A DNA stretch of 64,000 bases from the NCBI GenBank assembly GCA_030248225.1, contig JASANE010007214.1, positions 1 through 64,000 on the forward strand, in the 5' to 3' direction. Made by a program: the position numbers and the translations under genes. The notes under the pieces were generated by a model, which did no database searches, was not told where the DNA came from, and was given only the letters and a program-made list of their open reading frames with translations. Shown piece by piece: positions 20,852 to 33,900 of this stretch (its first letter is position 1; each line of letters starts with the position of its first letter). Origin of the DNA: Trileptium ribeirensis (taxonomy: Eukaryota; Nematoda; Enoplea; Enoplida; Thoracostomopsidae).

Positions 20852-23800
20852 ATTGCGTTGTCAAAGAAAACGTAATGGTTGTTAAGCAAATGGTAGTCAC
20901 GCAAAATGGTTGGTGCACAAGTCATACAAGGTGTGAGCAAAAGCAGGCGTTTCTAGCGCACAGCCAGAAATAAGCCTCGCTTTCCGAACCACGTACACGG
21001 AAACAGAGAGCTGACATCGCTTCGAACTGGAGTGATTTATGACGCGTACTGTAGTTTACAGGGCTACCTACTCTAATAATTGGTGAAGAATATCGCGATC
21101 ACTGTGTGAGAGGCTCCCTTTTTCAAGATGTGAGCTGTTGAACAAAATCGGGGGTTATAACTAGTACATATGTGGCGGCAATGCACTACAATGGTTAAAA
21201 AACTGTTGCGTTTTGAACGAACGAATACAGGACATATAGATCATAGACTAGTAACTTTAACGATATTTCAAAGAGCAGTGAAGCATAAGTACGCCTACTC
21301 TTTTTTGAGTGCAAAGCCAATCAGCTCTCGATAGCATACGTCGATATGCTAAATGTTGATATCACACAATACTGCACAAGTTAGAACAAAACTAACACCG
21401 GCAATGAGTTTCGCATGGTCGAAAACCACAATTGCAAGCTATAAACCTACCAGGACGTAACAATACAATTAGGAATTTTAGGTCGAGGAACCATAGGGGC
21501 GCCCTACCCCCTACTTCAAACCACATAACTCCAAAACCGGAGCCTTAATCGAAAAACAAAAAAGTGGCATCGGTATTTATCATTTTACTATGAAATAAAA
21601 CCAACTAGAGAAAAATTCGAAAGAGAAGATAAAAATAACCCTCCGTGAAGCTTACTAAAATCGGATAAAATGGGGTAAAAACCCTCATTTTGACCCTTAA
21701 CCCCGGAACCAAACCTCAAATTAAGAAACGCTAGGGGATGTACACGGTAAATCGAGTACGCCGGTTCAAATGAGCCCAAAACAATGAAAATCGTTAAGTT
21801 ACGGACGATTACACACAGAGGGAATTTAAAAGATTTCACCCCTGCAACACACAATCTACACTACGTTACACTGCCCTCTGGAAAAGCAGTTCTAGGGCGA
21901 CACACCGTTCCCGATCGGACTGCAAGCGTCAGGCAACAAATTCGAAAGAAAATGCAAGCGATTTGAAATGGGTAAGGAAAGGCCGTTCTTGGCGAATACA
22001 ATAATTGTTGGAGAATGATCAGCTAGCTTAGAAATTTGCAAACGAAAAAGCGTCAACTGGGACAAAATATGAATCCGGGCGGTAGATCCCACTAAAACTT
22101 ACAGTTTTTGATGGCCCTTGATGTTTCAACACTAGCTAAGCTGAATTCCCTATATTAACGCTAGCCTTAAAACTAGGCTGCCGCACTGGATACACATTCG
22201 GCACAGCTTAGACAATAATCTAAACACATTTGTAACGTTGTGCCATAAACTGCAGAACCAGTAAACGATGTATATACATTTGTAAAATGACTAAGTTGGG
22301 GTTTTCATTAAAGAATCGGCTTTCGACAAATATAAGATGTAATTTACGCAAACATCGATCTGAAATCGAAAATTTACCTCAAAACAATTTTCAGTAGCCA
22401 TACCAATTTCCAATTATAACTTCAAGACGACGTAGAGATACTTTACGACAATGAGACTACAAAGATTTCAGTATGCATGAAAACATAAATGCTACGGATA
22501 TTGAGAGCATTATCACAAGGTCTAAAACAGATCAGTAAACAACGAACCACATTCACAATTATAACTCAAAGGCAAATTATAACTGCTGAAGGAAAGTTAT
22601 GCAAGGCGGCAGTTGTCAAAAATTATTTAATCATGCTTACACGAGCTACATCCAGTGTGCACTGAGTGCTCACATTGCTCTGTGACCGCTGCATTGATTT
22701 CCAATGAACGAATAAAACGTTTCTTCCCTTGATATATAAAGGGTTATATCAGCCAATTCCACGTGGCTGCTACTACTTTCCGACCCAACTCTCACTCTTG
22801 CTAGCTTTTAATCATGACAGGCCGAAACGGTACAATACACCCGAAGTGGGTTAACCACCATACTCGCTCATGGAATATTACTACTCAAGCTCCGACCCCT
22901 CCCCCGGAAGCCTTGGCTCCCCACTCCCCTGACAGGTGATCCAACGTCAGTTCTATATTAGTTGTGGTGAACACTGGAAATGATGATCACGGACGAGTGA
23001 TTCACACGTTAAGTACAAACAAGGCCATGCCACCAAAAGATGTCCTGGAACAGGGCAGACACTATAAGTCATAGGTTCGGACAGGGGCATAGTCCCTACT
23101 GGTTGGACCCCCTCCTTGAAAAGGCTTGCAAACCATATACACAAATGGAAAAAATCTAGCAAGCTGGCAAAAATTTTGCAAAATAGGGGAAATTTTGAGC
23201 TCTTTAAAATTTCAAGGAACAATCTACCCCCGCCCCAGAGGACCCAGTAGCCCACTGGCAATCTATTCTGCCTAAGCTTACAGACCTTCGACACGTTAAA
23301 TAAACAAGCCAACAGCCATACAAATTAGGAATTAAAAAACATAGGTTTATAATGAGGCACCATGTTATTCATATATACACCATCAAAGATACCGACGTCG
23401 TTTGATACCATGTTGCGACCATGCGTTTTGACAACGGCAAGACATAAAACATGGCATAAGCCGGATCGAGCCTTTCCGGAAATGTTCGGCTCAGCTACAT
23501 GCTGAGACCGTTCAGCTCGACTGTTGAACCCGTTCAGGCACGCCTAACCACCAAACTCAGCCTTCAAGACAACTATAGTGCATGAGTGAACTTATGCTGA
23601 GCCGCCTACCATCATTCTTTGACATGTACAAAATGTTGTGAGAGAACAAACTAATAGTTGCAATAGCCTAATTTCCAACTTTTCCGTTCTGTGAACGCTT
23701 AGTATCTAACTACAAAATCCTTTACGTCAGCTAACACAATGCACTTTTCACACTTTCACCATAACTGCGAACCAAAACACTAAATAGGCTAATTGCATTT

Positions 23801-26188
23801 TGAAAATTTTCGTTATGCTAACAAAATTCTTGATACTCTTAACGGCCTGATTGGATTGTGAACAGTTCCATGATGTATACAATTCTATCAGTTTTGTGTG
23901 CGAAGAGACCGAGCCTTTTTTATGAAAAAAAATTGTTCGCGAATATACATTATCACTACGTTAATACTGAAAAGAATATTAAATCCCTCGTTTATTGTCC
24001 GCGAACATGTGTCCATAACCAAAATAAGTTAACTGGAAGTCCGGGAGCCGAATACAGTATATCACTAACATGATATCTTTCAAACGTCGACGTGCAAGAG
24101 TAATTTGGTGGAAATTGCAAGTCAACGTTTTAATATTAACATTTTCCAGTTAAAGGTGTTCGTGAAAATCAAAATTTTTTGCTCTACAAATGGGTGCGTT
24201 TGCCTTAATACGGGTTAACGAACACCGATCCCACATACTTCAATTATTAATCAAGAGTAAAATGGTGAAAATATCAAGAGTAATGCAAAGAAAAATGTTT
24301 ACGCATGAAACCCAAGAGGCACGGGAACATCATTAATGGAACGTTTATTTTAAGACTTGTTTTTTCAGCATATATACTAAAGTGAAGACGTTCGCGAACA
24401 ACACATTTGAACGGACATTTCTTATCAACCAATATCATAGTTCAGTCACAGCAGCCACACCGTAAATTATCTGTTGAGTTATTGTGCAAATGGCGTTAAC
24501 GAACGTTTTGAATACAATTATAGCAGTAGATTATCAAGTTCCGGAACAAGATTATAAAACGAAAATATGCCGTGTTTACCTTCAATAACAAATTCTAAAA
24601 TTCACGACTTTAATCTCTAGCCGAAAAGTAAGGTGTTCGCTAACATTTCTGAAGTAATCAACAAGCAGTCTATTTCTTGTTCATTTACGTTTTGAAAGCA
24701 TTACCTAAACGCCCCATTTTTTGTTCTCTACAATTTTATGGATTTGTGTTCACTGAACAAGCGATTGCCAATCGGTAATCTCAAAAGAGGATGGAAGGCG
24801 ACGCAGCTTAAGTTTACTCATATAGAAATGTAATTATTGTAAAGAGGTTCATCGTAAACATCATAATATTAAGTTATATATATATTCATCCGAGAAGCAA
24901 TACTTTTAAAAAAGACACAGATTTATATAAGATCGGGTTACATCAGCCAGAGTGAAGTCATTAATTTGCCGCTTAGAGCACTAAACGATCGACAACAATA
25001 TAAATTTACTAATATATATCTGATATAAGAATACTATTGAACATCAGTGCAAGTTGTAAAAATAGCGCTCGCGACAATATCGAAAGGCATCCTAATATCA
25101 AGGTTACGCGAGCCTTCGAAGACAGTGGGTACAGATCGCCTTATCACCGAATCGTTGGATGGAGCTACTGATTCGCTCAAATTTCGCGGAAGAAACTACC
25201 CATCATCGTTCCTCATTTTAATCATCTATGCTTTTACACCAAAAGTTTAGACTTGTCATATTCATATAGCTTCAAACCATTTTGCAAGCTTCAATAGCAT
25301 CCAATCGTGATGAACTGGATCGTGGGGCAGACTAATTTGGAACTGACCACTAGTTTTATCAGCATAACTACTTTAAGGCTTATAAACAGCAGAGAAGTAA
25401 CTCGGTTGGCGAATTCCCAGCTACCGCAAAAAAAACTGCATCTATAATAAATTTAACAAAACAAAACACAAGATTCTGACGTCATGTAATCTCCGACACA
25501 AGATAATATCCAGGTTTCACAAAATGAGTGCAAACAGTATGCAGTTTTGCTTTTAACAGCCTTTTGAAAATCTCTAATAGGCGGTTATATGATATTTTAG
25601 CTTCTTGCAAACGGCTGCTAGAGAAAAACCTTCCGAAACGAATAGGAATTTGGTGTCAAGTTCATCTAGAACACAGCCAATAGAATTAAAAGGCACAGCT
25701 TGTGTTCCCAATACTATCTATGGATTATTATTATTCGCAATAAAGCAGCTGGTATAAAGGGAATATTTTCATCAATTTAGACCCGATTGCAGGTCAGCTG
25801 TCCACAATTAAACGGGGAAGAATTTTTTCCAACTGACGCACTGTGCGCTTCTTTGTGAAAAATAGGCAAACATGAGCGACCATTACGTAGCCCTGTTTAA
25901 TGATTCATTGCAATAATGTCAAGAAGGGAACTCTTTCGTGGTAATGACTACACAATGTTATCAGAAACACCGTAAGAATTAGCCCATCCATAGATTAGAT
26001 AGATTTGACTATACTGGGCTAGAAAAACATGCGGGAACATGAATGACACGTCCATTGCATCAGCCCGTTAAACTGTGAATGATGTCAGAGTCTAAAGTGT
26101 TACCTTATCTTAGATTACCTAAAACGTTGTAGGTATTCCGTTTTAATCATGGTTTTCGACAGCAAGCCTACCAGTACTGAGAATAAAC
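20852..26188. other. WDR18-TRMT2A spacer; one family A repeat, otherwise nothing recognised
   Basis: Apart from the repeat at 21,247-21,885 I see no gene, RNA or element. A 119-codon minus-strand ORF at 22,953-23,312 has no recognisable domain or coding signature. Confidence 0.5.
21247..21885. repeat. Repeat family A copy
   Basis: Has the whole order seen at 15.7-17.2 kb: CTAGTAACT, GAAGCATA, AGCTCTCGATAGCATACGTC, AACTAACACCGGCAATGAGT, GGGGCGCC, CTTACTAAAATCGG, and the terminal ACACACAGAGGGAATTTAAA. Confidence 0.75.
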
Positions 26189-27600
26189 CTACATAACTTT
26201 TTTAATGTTATAATCTCTTAAGCCTTCTATATTAATTACTGTATTCCCTAGAATTTCTCTCCGACTCTCTGCAAACCTAGGACAAGCACACAGAAAGTGT
26301 TCTGATGTCTCATCGATACCACAATGATAGCAGTGTTTATTTCCTGTAACTTTTAACTTATGTAGGTGGAAGTTTAGCCAGCTATGCCCCGTTATTCCCT
26401 GAACGCACTGTCTTATTCTGTCTTTCGTTAATCCTAACAAATAATTACTATATTTCTTATTCGGCATACTAATGATACTCTTTGTCTGTTTACACTTTGC
26501 TTCCTGCATCCATCTAGTAACAAACTTTCTATGTAGCCAAGATTTTATCCTTGTTGCGACATCCTTCCTTAAGATTGGAAGGATAGGTTCTGGTCCTACA
26601 GGTAGCTTTGATGAACCTCTTCGGGCTAGCTGGTCAGCTGTTTCATTTCCTTCTATATTACTATGACCTGGTACCCATAGTTAACAACTTCCAAGTTGAT
26701 CAAATTCGGACTGGGAGGGCTAAACCGAAAAGACTCCAAAGTGTCCTCTACATTTCGTTATCCATAAATGTACTTTATCATACATGCACATAGGGGTGCG
26801 TGACTAACTAATGATAGATTACCTCGATTATTGGACTACGGTTATGTATATATCTGTGTGTTTCAGTGCAAAAACAAATATATAATTATATTGGTGCACT
26901 TTAGAACGAGCCTGGTTCACTTTAAGACAACAGTGGTTCACATTGGGAAATCAACCCTAATCTGCACCATGGCTAGATTTTTTGTCTTTAAAGTCCTGCC
27001 AGTGGTTCATCTTTAAACGAAAGGCCCCCAAACCCAGAGGTTATGATGAAAAACGTTGTATGAAGATGGTATTAAAATCTTGCTTTGTTCAGTAAAGTTG
27101 TTCTTATGATACAGTTGTGTAAATTTAAAGCGGAGTATTTAGCAATATTGTTCGGCAAAACGTCGTTCACATTAGGCACACTTACTATAAGTGATACCTC
27201 ATTCTGTTTGGACAATTCTCTTAAACTCACCCTGCACTCTCAGACTAATTTGGATTTAACCAGGTCAGCCTCAAGTGCTTTGAGAGCAGCGCGGCTGTCT
27301 GAAAAGATCCTTATATTCATATTGTGCGTTTTGTTTTCTATGATATTGTCTACACAAGCTTTTATCGCATATATTTCTGCTAGACAAACACTTATATATG
27401 CACCCAGTGAGTATACATGGTTTCTTGTCCCAATTGAGAAACCTGCTCCAGTGGAAATTTTCCCCTGGACATTCACAAGAGATCCATGTGTATAACATAT
27501 TATAGTGTTAATAGACTCCTCTCTAAGTCGCCTAGTCTCATCTAGCCAACCCTCACGGCTTGGGACAACTGTCTGCCAAGTACATCCATAGGCAGGTTAC
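26189..27600 (-). mobile_element. Non-LTR retrotransposon 3' half (RNase H and CCHC), interrupted by an insertion
   Basis: On the minus strand, 27,600-27,186 encodes GAGFSIGTRNHVYSLGAYIS, AEIYAIKACVDN and IRIFSDSRAALKALEADL of RNase H. The catalytic DGS reads HGS, and a TGA replaces the Trp codon before ECR. The frame resumes at 26,678 with WVPGHSNIEGNETADQLARR and ends with HCYHCGIDETSEHFLCACPR. The element is dead. It resembles the 10.6-12.2 kb element in type but is a different family. Confidence 0.88.
26680..27185. mobile_element. Insertion of about 506 bp inside the RNase H region
   Basis: It splits the expected SLI-WVPGHS junction of the retroelement; TA occurs at both edges. Plus-strand edges are GTTAACAACTTCC and GGCACACTTAC, and GGTTCAC motifs recur inside. 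No clear inverted termini are seen. Confidence 0.55.
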
Positions 27601-27685
27601 AAAAAATAATAACAATGTTCGTGTTGATTCTGCCGCAATTTTCGATAAGTCCACGCAAATTTAGAAAATATCACTTTAACGCCAA

Positions 27686-27988
27686 TCAGCGATCAAATAC
27701 GATAACCCATTCACACAGCTGGGTTTGCGGGAACATGTCCACGGGTATGACCCGTTGAAGACGAAACGGGGTCCCATAGTACTTATTCGACGTCGGACGA
27801 CAAAGATCGATGAAATTCTTCGCGGCAAGGCGCGGTTCACACGAAACATAAACAAGGCGGCGAAGAGAAGACAAATTACGGATTCCGCGCACGATATTGT
27901 CTGAAAGCCCGGCTCGGGGCGGATCCAGGATCCCGATCAATTCGGTGTTGGGCACAGATGGCAGATGTTTCAATTTGTGCTGGAACAT
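27686..27988 (-). CDS. TRMT2A: TRMT2A last exon (catalytic Cys, C-terminus)
   Basis: Encodes 100 codons plus stop, entering in phase 0 after GTTTCAG. ELIGILDPPRAGLSDNIVRG, LRRLVYVSCEPRLAAKNF and PVDMFPQTQLCEWVIVFDR carry motif IV, the cysteine nucleophile and the C-terminal catalytic motif of the TrmA/TRMT2 family. The stop TGA is at 27688-27686. No AATAAA follows within 100 nt. Confidence 0.96.
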   Translation of the reverse strand: MFQHKLKHLPSVPNTELIGILDPPRAGLSDNIVRGIRNLSSLRRLVYVSCEPRLAAKNFIDLCRPTSNKYYGTPFRLQRVIPVDMFPQTQLCEWVIVFDR

Positions 27989-30900
27989 CTGAAACAACTT
28001 CTACAATATGGATATTTCCATTTACTTGGGACGAGTTTAATACCCATTTAATGATCCATTGCTATCATGAAAACAGCCACTAAGTGGAACACACAACCAT
28101 AACTTGGTCTTTATTATGCACGTTAAATTAAAATGTACGGTAGACGAGTTTCTTGCTTGTTGGAGCTGAACAACGCGCTAAATTTGTCGAGGGGTGGTCG
28201 ACAGAGCCTTATATTTTCGGTGTCACCCTTGAAAATTGTTCGCACAATATTCTCCACTATGATTTTGGTGAAGATTAGATTGCATTGCAGCTTGCAGTTA
28301 TTAATTATGTTGCTGTAGATATGTCTATCTCGGAAGCATTGGCTTAATATCTCTGATGTATTTGCGCCACGTTCCGGTGCCAGGAACTAAAAGATATAGG
28401 TATTCCATCGTACTTCATGCAGTAGTAATAATATACAATACTATCCGTCGCCTTAGGAGCGCAGCAAGGAGTGAACAGCGAACGAACAGCAGTCCATTGC
28501 GGCGAGTACTGTATAATTAAATCGGAGCCAGCGGATTTTCCAATGAGGGATAGTTGGGAAAACAGCGAATTTTTTGGCTGTCGCTGTCAATCATAACTCA
28601 TCAGGTGGACGGAGTTTGCCAATTTTTTGTTCGATCCTAAAAGTGATAACAACGCGTGCTTAAGTTAAACATTAAAAGCACCGACCTCATCTTCTAGGTG
28701 AAAATAGCTAAACACTGGGTTTTAAAGGTTCTTTGCCAAATCTGGCCACACCGGCATCAGTGTTTCGCAGCCAGCGACGTTTCGAAAAAAGCTATCCGAA
28801 ATGAGCTTACCGAGATTAAAAATTTTGCTGAATAACACTGTTTTGTAAGGCCACTCCATCTTCCTCTATAAGCCCGAATATTTTCTGCATGGTACTACGT
28901 GTTTGTGTCTTTAAATGAAGTGTGTCTTAACAACTTAGAGATTTTTGAGTCCCATAAAGAAAAACTGGCGTATTTTTGCAACACATAAAAAAGTTGCTCT
29001 ATTTTTAGCCGTACAAAAAATATCTGGGGCTGAACTGGGCGGTGGAGGAAGCAAAAATACCTGGGGCCTGAAATGGGGGCGCCTGGAGGGCAAATAGGTC
29101 GAAATATCTGGGTGCCCCCCTCAGTGAGAAGGCCAGTAGAGTCAGCTTGAATATATTACACATTTTCAGAGGTTTCAAGCTTTTTAAGGTCAACGAACCC
29201 AATTGTTAAAATATAGTCTGTCCTGATTTGTTTGGCTACGCGTACAGGGCATCACGAACGGTTTATATATAGATTTATTGGCACGCTGAATACCATGGTT
29301 CGATTATCTAGAGACCAGCAGGAATAAACAGTCGCGGCCAAAAATAAGTTCAACAGAAAACGATCGAAAACGAAGCTGCATTCGATCGACATTTTGTTTG
29401 ATTGAAATCGATTGAAATTTCGATCGATTATTTTGCACTTATTTCTGGGCGTGACTGTATCATGCGTTTTCAGTGGTTTTCAATACATTTAAAGTCGACG
29501 AACTCTATTTCCAGCATTTCTTCTGAATATTTTGGTAATCTGAAGCAAAATGTGAATACTTCATACCTTTTCAGTGGTTCCCAGTGGGTTTAATGGACGA
29601 CAAACCCGATTTAGAGTATACATTAATTTAGTGTTCACTTGTTTAAATTCTTCGAGTCAGTCGTAAAGGAAACGAGCGGAGCGAAGAATTCTTACCAGCC
29701 GAAATAATGAACAAATTTTAAAATGTCCGTTATTGGAGATTTTGGGGTGAAACGCATAACTTTGGCTGGACGGATTGATTCGCGCGATAGGTCATTTGAT
29801 AGCTCGAAATCTCTTTTTCTTTAGATACGCGCGAAGCCAGATTCCTACGTGTTCTCCCGAAAATGTTTTCAAACAATTTTTAAAAACCCCTCGAAGAACC
29901 TGGGGTGAGGGAGTCTGACACTTAACGGTTAATAACATTGTGTGAGTATGAATTGTCCAAGAACCTGATGGGATATAGAATAATGGTCCAAGAACCTCTT
30001 GGGGTATTGATTTAGTGGTACAAGAAACTAGCAGGGTGCAAGCCGGTGATCCAAAGACCTGGCGAGAGTCCAAGCTTGCTGTCCAAGAACAAGGCAAGGA
30101 TTTGGTGGTTCAAGAACATGATGGGATGGACCATGTTTATGACTCGCTAAGTAGGTCATAAACCTGGAAATATGACTGAAAACGACAGCGAGGTAGCGCG
30201 CTCGATATGAGAAAGCTGAAGATTGTCAGACTCTCTAGCAGAGCCGACTATCATCGAGCCTTGATTAACAAAAGGAATTTATTAGATTCGATAATTAATA
30301 GCGGAATATCCTCGAATTCTAATAAATTCCTTTCACTTTGTCAAATCTAAATTTATTTGTATTTCCTTTGAGCAATGCGTAGTTTGTATCCTACGGTTAC
30401 GGACAACATGGGAATGGACGTACTTACATGGCCGAATGTAGTTGAAATGTACACGCGTCCAAACGCTGTGGCTTCGGTTTGTTGGCATGGTTAAATTTAA
30501 ATACTCATTATTGGAAAAACTGATAAACACTGATTGTTGTCTCGCGTTAATTTGACAAAACGTACTAGGAAGAGGCTTTAAAAAGTTTTTCTGTCTTCCA
30601 ACCATCTTTGCAACTCGAATCAAATATGTGCAGAGCTGATTTCTGGCGAAGACTATGATCAAGCTATTGTTACAAACAGTTTTAATAACAACGGACCCAC
30701 AATAAGTCCATTGACTCGCCCGGCTATTCGGTGTTTCTATATTACTGTTTCCCCGATATACTTCCCGAGCTTTGTTGCAAATAGCCGAAGCAAGCAAGAC
30801 GGTACACAAACCGTATTGCTGAACAGAGCTGCCCTTTCTGTTACTCTGACACGTCACGAAAGTAAACGAGAACTACAATCGTCCGTGATCTTGATGATTT

Positions 30901-33900
30901 TCTATGCATCGAAGAGTTCAGGACATAGCACTTGCAGCAAAATATTTTTAAAATAGACAGTTGGACGCCATTGTTGCTGCCATAAAACGAACACGTCAAC
31001 GGGTAACGTGCGACATCGCAGCACAATGTGCCATATACTGGCCAGGAAAACCGGGCCAGAAAAAGGCACTCTAACTAGCGTTTCACAGCTTGTTCTCCAA
31101 GATATAATGTGATCTTGCAGGTGATTCGGAACAAAATAAAGCCAAACTACGTACCTCTTCTGCTTTGCCGCGTACAAATTCTACGCGCGGAGGTGTGGAA
31201 GATGACGACGCTACGTCGCCGAGACCAGCAGCGGCCGCATTGGAGCGAGCATCCGCAATCGCCGCCGCCGACAACTCGAACCCGATGACGTGATGGACTA
31301 ACGTCGGCAAGGACGACGCCAAGACAATCCCGATCGTTCCAGTTCCGCAGCAGATATCCAAAATCACTCGTCGTTTGACTGGCACCATTGGCGTCGTTCG
31401 TTTGGGCGTCGGATTGATCTGATTATCATCGTCTTTACTGGTCGATACATTTAGCGTTGTTTCCAAACTCGACACTTTATTACTGCTGCTCGTATCGGGG
31501 TCGTTCACCTCTCTCACTGTTACCTGTGTCCGTACAGTCGAATCCGTTGCACCTTCGTCACATTGCTCATTCGCATCGCTGAAACTAGTCAATTTTTCAA
31601 TCTCCTGGCAGACAGCATTGCTAGTAGCAACAATTCTTGGATCTACAATCGGATCTTCACCAACTCCGGGTTCAACTACTTCCCTAGAAGCCAACAGAGT
31701 GTTGTTCGTCACACTGGAGCTAGGTTCTACGTAGCCGGACGAGACTTCACATTTCTTATCAAACGTACGTGTTTCAACTTCTGCCATTACATCAACTTTT
31801 AACTTTTTGCATATCGGTTCACTGTAACTGCTGCCGCAAGAAACAACCACAGACTGTAACTTCTTGTCATCTTCAACACCACTTGTAAACACTGTCGTTG
31901 GCGGTTCACCATTAACATCAAATTCAGAGTTGACATCTTTCGATCGTTTAGGTAATGTATCTCGATCCTTTACCATATCCGAGCCTAAATCTGGGCTGTA
32001 ATCATGCTGCTTTGTAGAAGCAGCTACTTCATCTATACTACTTAAGGCCCGTTTCTTTCCTTCATCCGCGGTGCTGCAGGGATCTTCCGGGCTTTCCCTA
32101 GCAGCGTTTACCATCTTTGCATCGTTGTCGCTTGTTACAACTACTTCGGCGATAGCCTGATACAACACTTCCGCACCGGCTGTATTCGTCTGAAAAAATG
32201 CTCCTGGTGAAACGCGAAATCGTCGGCCGCAAATCCGTTCGTACACAAACGGAGCCCCAGCTATAAGTTCGCAATTAGCGTTATCGTCGCTACTGCGAAC
32301 CATACGGAGAAGATATAGGGATGTAACCCGAAATGAATGCTTGGCAGACATAAACAGTTGGCTCAAATCAGCTTTGATCGACGAAATTTCTGGGTCGCTA
32401 AGCGTTTGCGGGTGAATTGCGACAACAACCATAATATCAAACGCAAAGCACCGAATTGTAACTTGTCGCCAGATGCCGGTTTGCAAAATGACATCGAATG
32501 GTTTGTGCGCGGACCGGCGGAGATAAGTCTGGAAATGTTAAATAGACCCATATATACGTCGACCAATATATCAAACAAGCTCGGCTGTCGGAAAACAACA
32601 GATCGGATTTTTTGAGTTTTCATCTTTCTTTATAGAAATATGTCACCTCAGTTTACTACTTCCTTATGCAAACGGTAAAGCTACGTACTGGGTAACTAGG
32701 ACTAAAATATATTTCTGAGGTTCAATTAGAGCTACACCGCTACATATAATGTTTTCACGGGAAACCCGTCTTCTCTCCGAGAAAACACAATTGCACACAA
32801 GCGCGACACTTTGAAACGTACGCAATAACGTCTAAACCCGCACAGAAATTCCCAAGCAATCAAATGCGGGTCAGTTTCTCGGTTTAAGTAGTTGATTCTT
32901 TCCGTGACTGCTGTCCCAAACGTTTCAAATAAAATCTCATCTATAAACATACAATTCGATCAATAATCTTGGTTCGTTACCTCTAATTTTGCTCATTTCA
33001 GCTAACAACTAATAATGGGTAAATCGAGAATTATTGGTACGATAGCTCATAACGTAAAATGTGGATTTATAAAATTTTGAAATATTTAAGCGCTTCAGAG
33101 GCGCATTTTGAAATTGATACGGAAAAGAAATTGTTTTGGTAATGCAATATCCCAGCCTATCAGTCTCGTTGGTGGCAATAGCACAAAAACAAATTCCTGT
33201 GTCAGCTCCATCTCATCTCACACAGTCCCACTTTATAATGTGTACAATAATTATTATGACCATAAATGCCATATCAGACGACGTCTCATTGAGTAATAGG
33301 AACGCGTTTCAGAATACACTCACGTACATATCTACTACGGGGACTGAATAAATTTCTTTTGCATTGTATACAAACGAGGCGCATGTGGCACATAGAGCTA
33401 CGGGAAAATCCACAGACCTATTCTATCCGCTTCATTTCATAACTTGAATTCCCACTGCCTGGGCTCTTCAGTTGCTGAAAATTTTGCCAGAGAGCATCAA
33501 CTGGACAATCTTGTTTGTAATCAAGGGTACCAGATTGAGCGAGGAGAAAAACAGTAATAAAATTGCGCAAAAAAACGCTTCTGATAGAGAAAAAAGCCAA
33601 TTAAAAGCAAATTTTGACAAAAACAAAATTTTAGTGAAAATCTCAATCAAATAATGTCAATTTGGGGTGCTTTCACCGAGGGGAGGAAAAAATTTTCCCA
33701 AGGGGCGATGAAGCAGGAGGAGCCAAGAAACCGCCATGTACGCGAACCGGATAACCGGTTTTACCATGGGGTACTTAAAATGCAAGCACTCTTCCTAATT
33801 TGGAGAGCTCAGAGTGCAGGTTATACAGAAACATTATAATTATAGTAACTGGTTAAATAAGGCTGGGATTACCGCTTGATCATAAAGCTTACTGGATCAT

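Noticed and set aside
20554..20940. Five overlapping ORFs on both strands
   Set aside because: Shadows of WDR18 exon 1.
22953..23312. 119-codon minus-strand ORF
   Set aside because: No domain or homology recognised; composition is that of the surrounding spacer.
27085..27495. 136-codon plus-strand ORF
   Set aside because: Antisense to the retroelement RNase H domain, and part lies in the inserted DNA.
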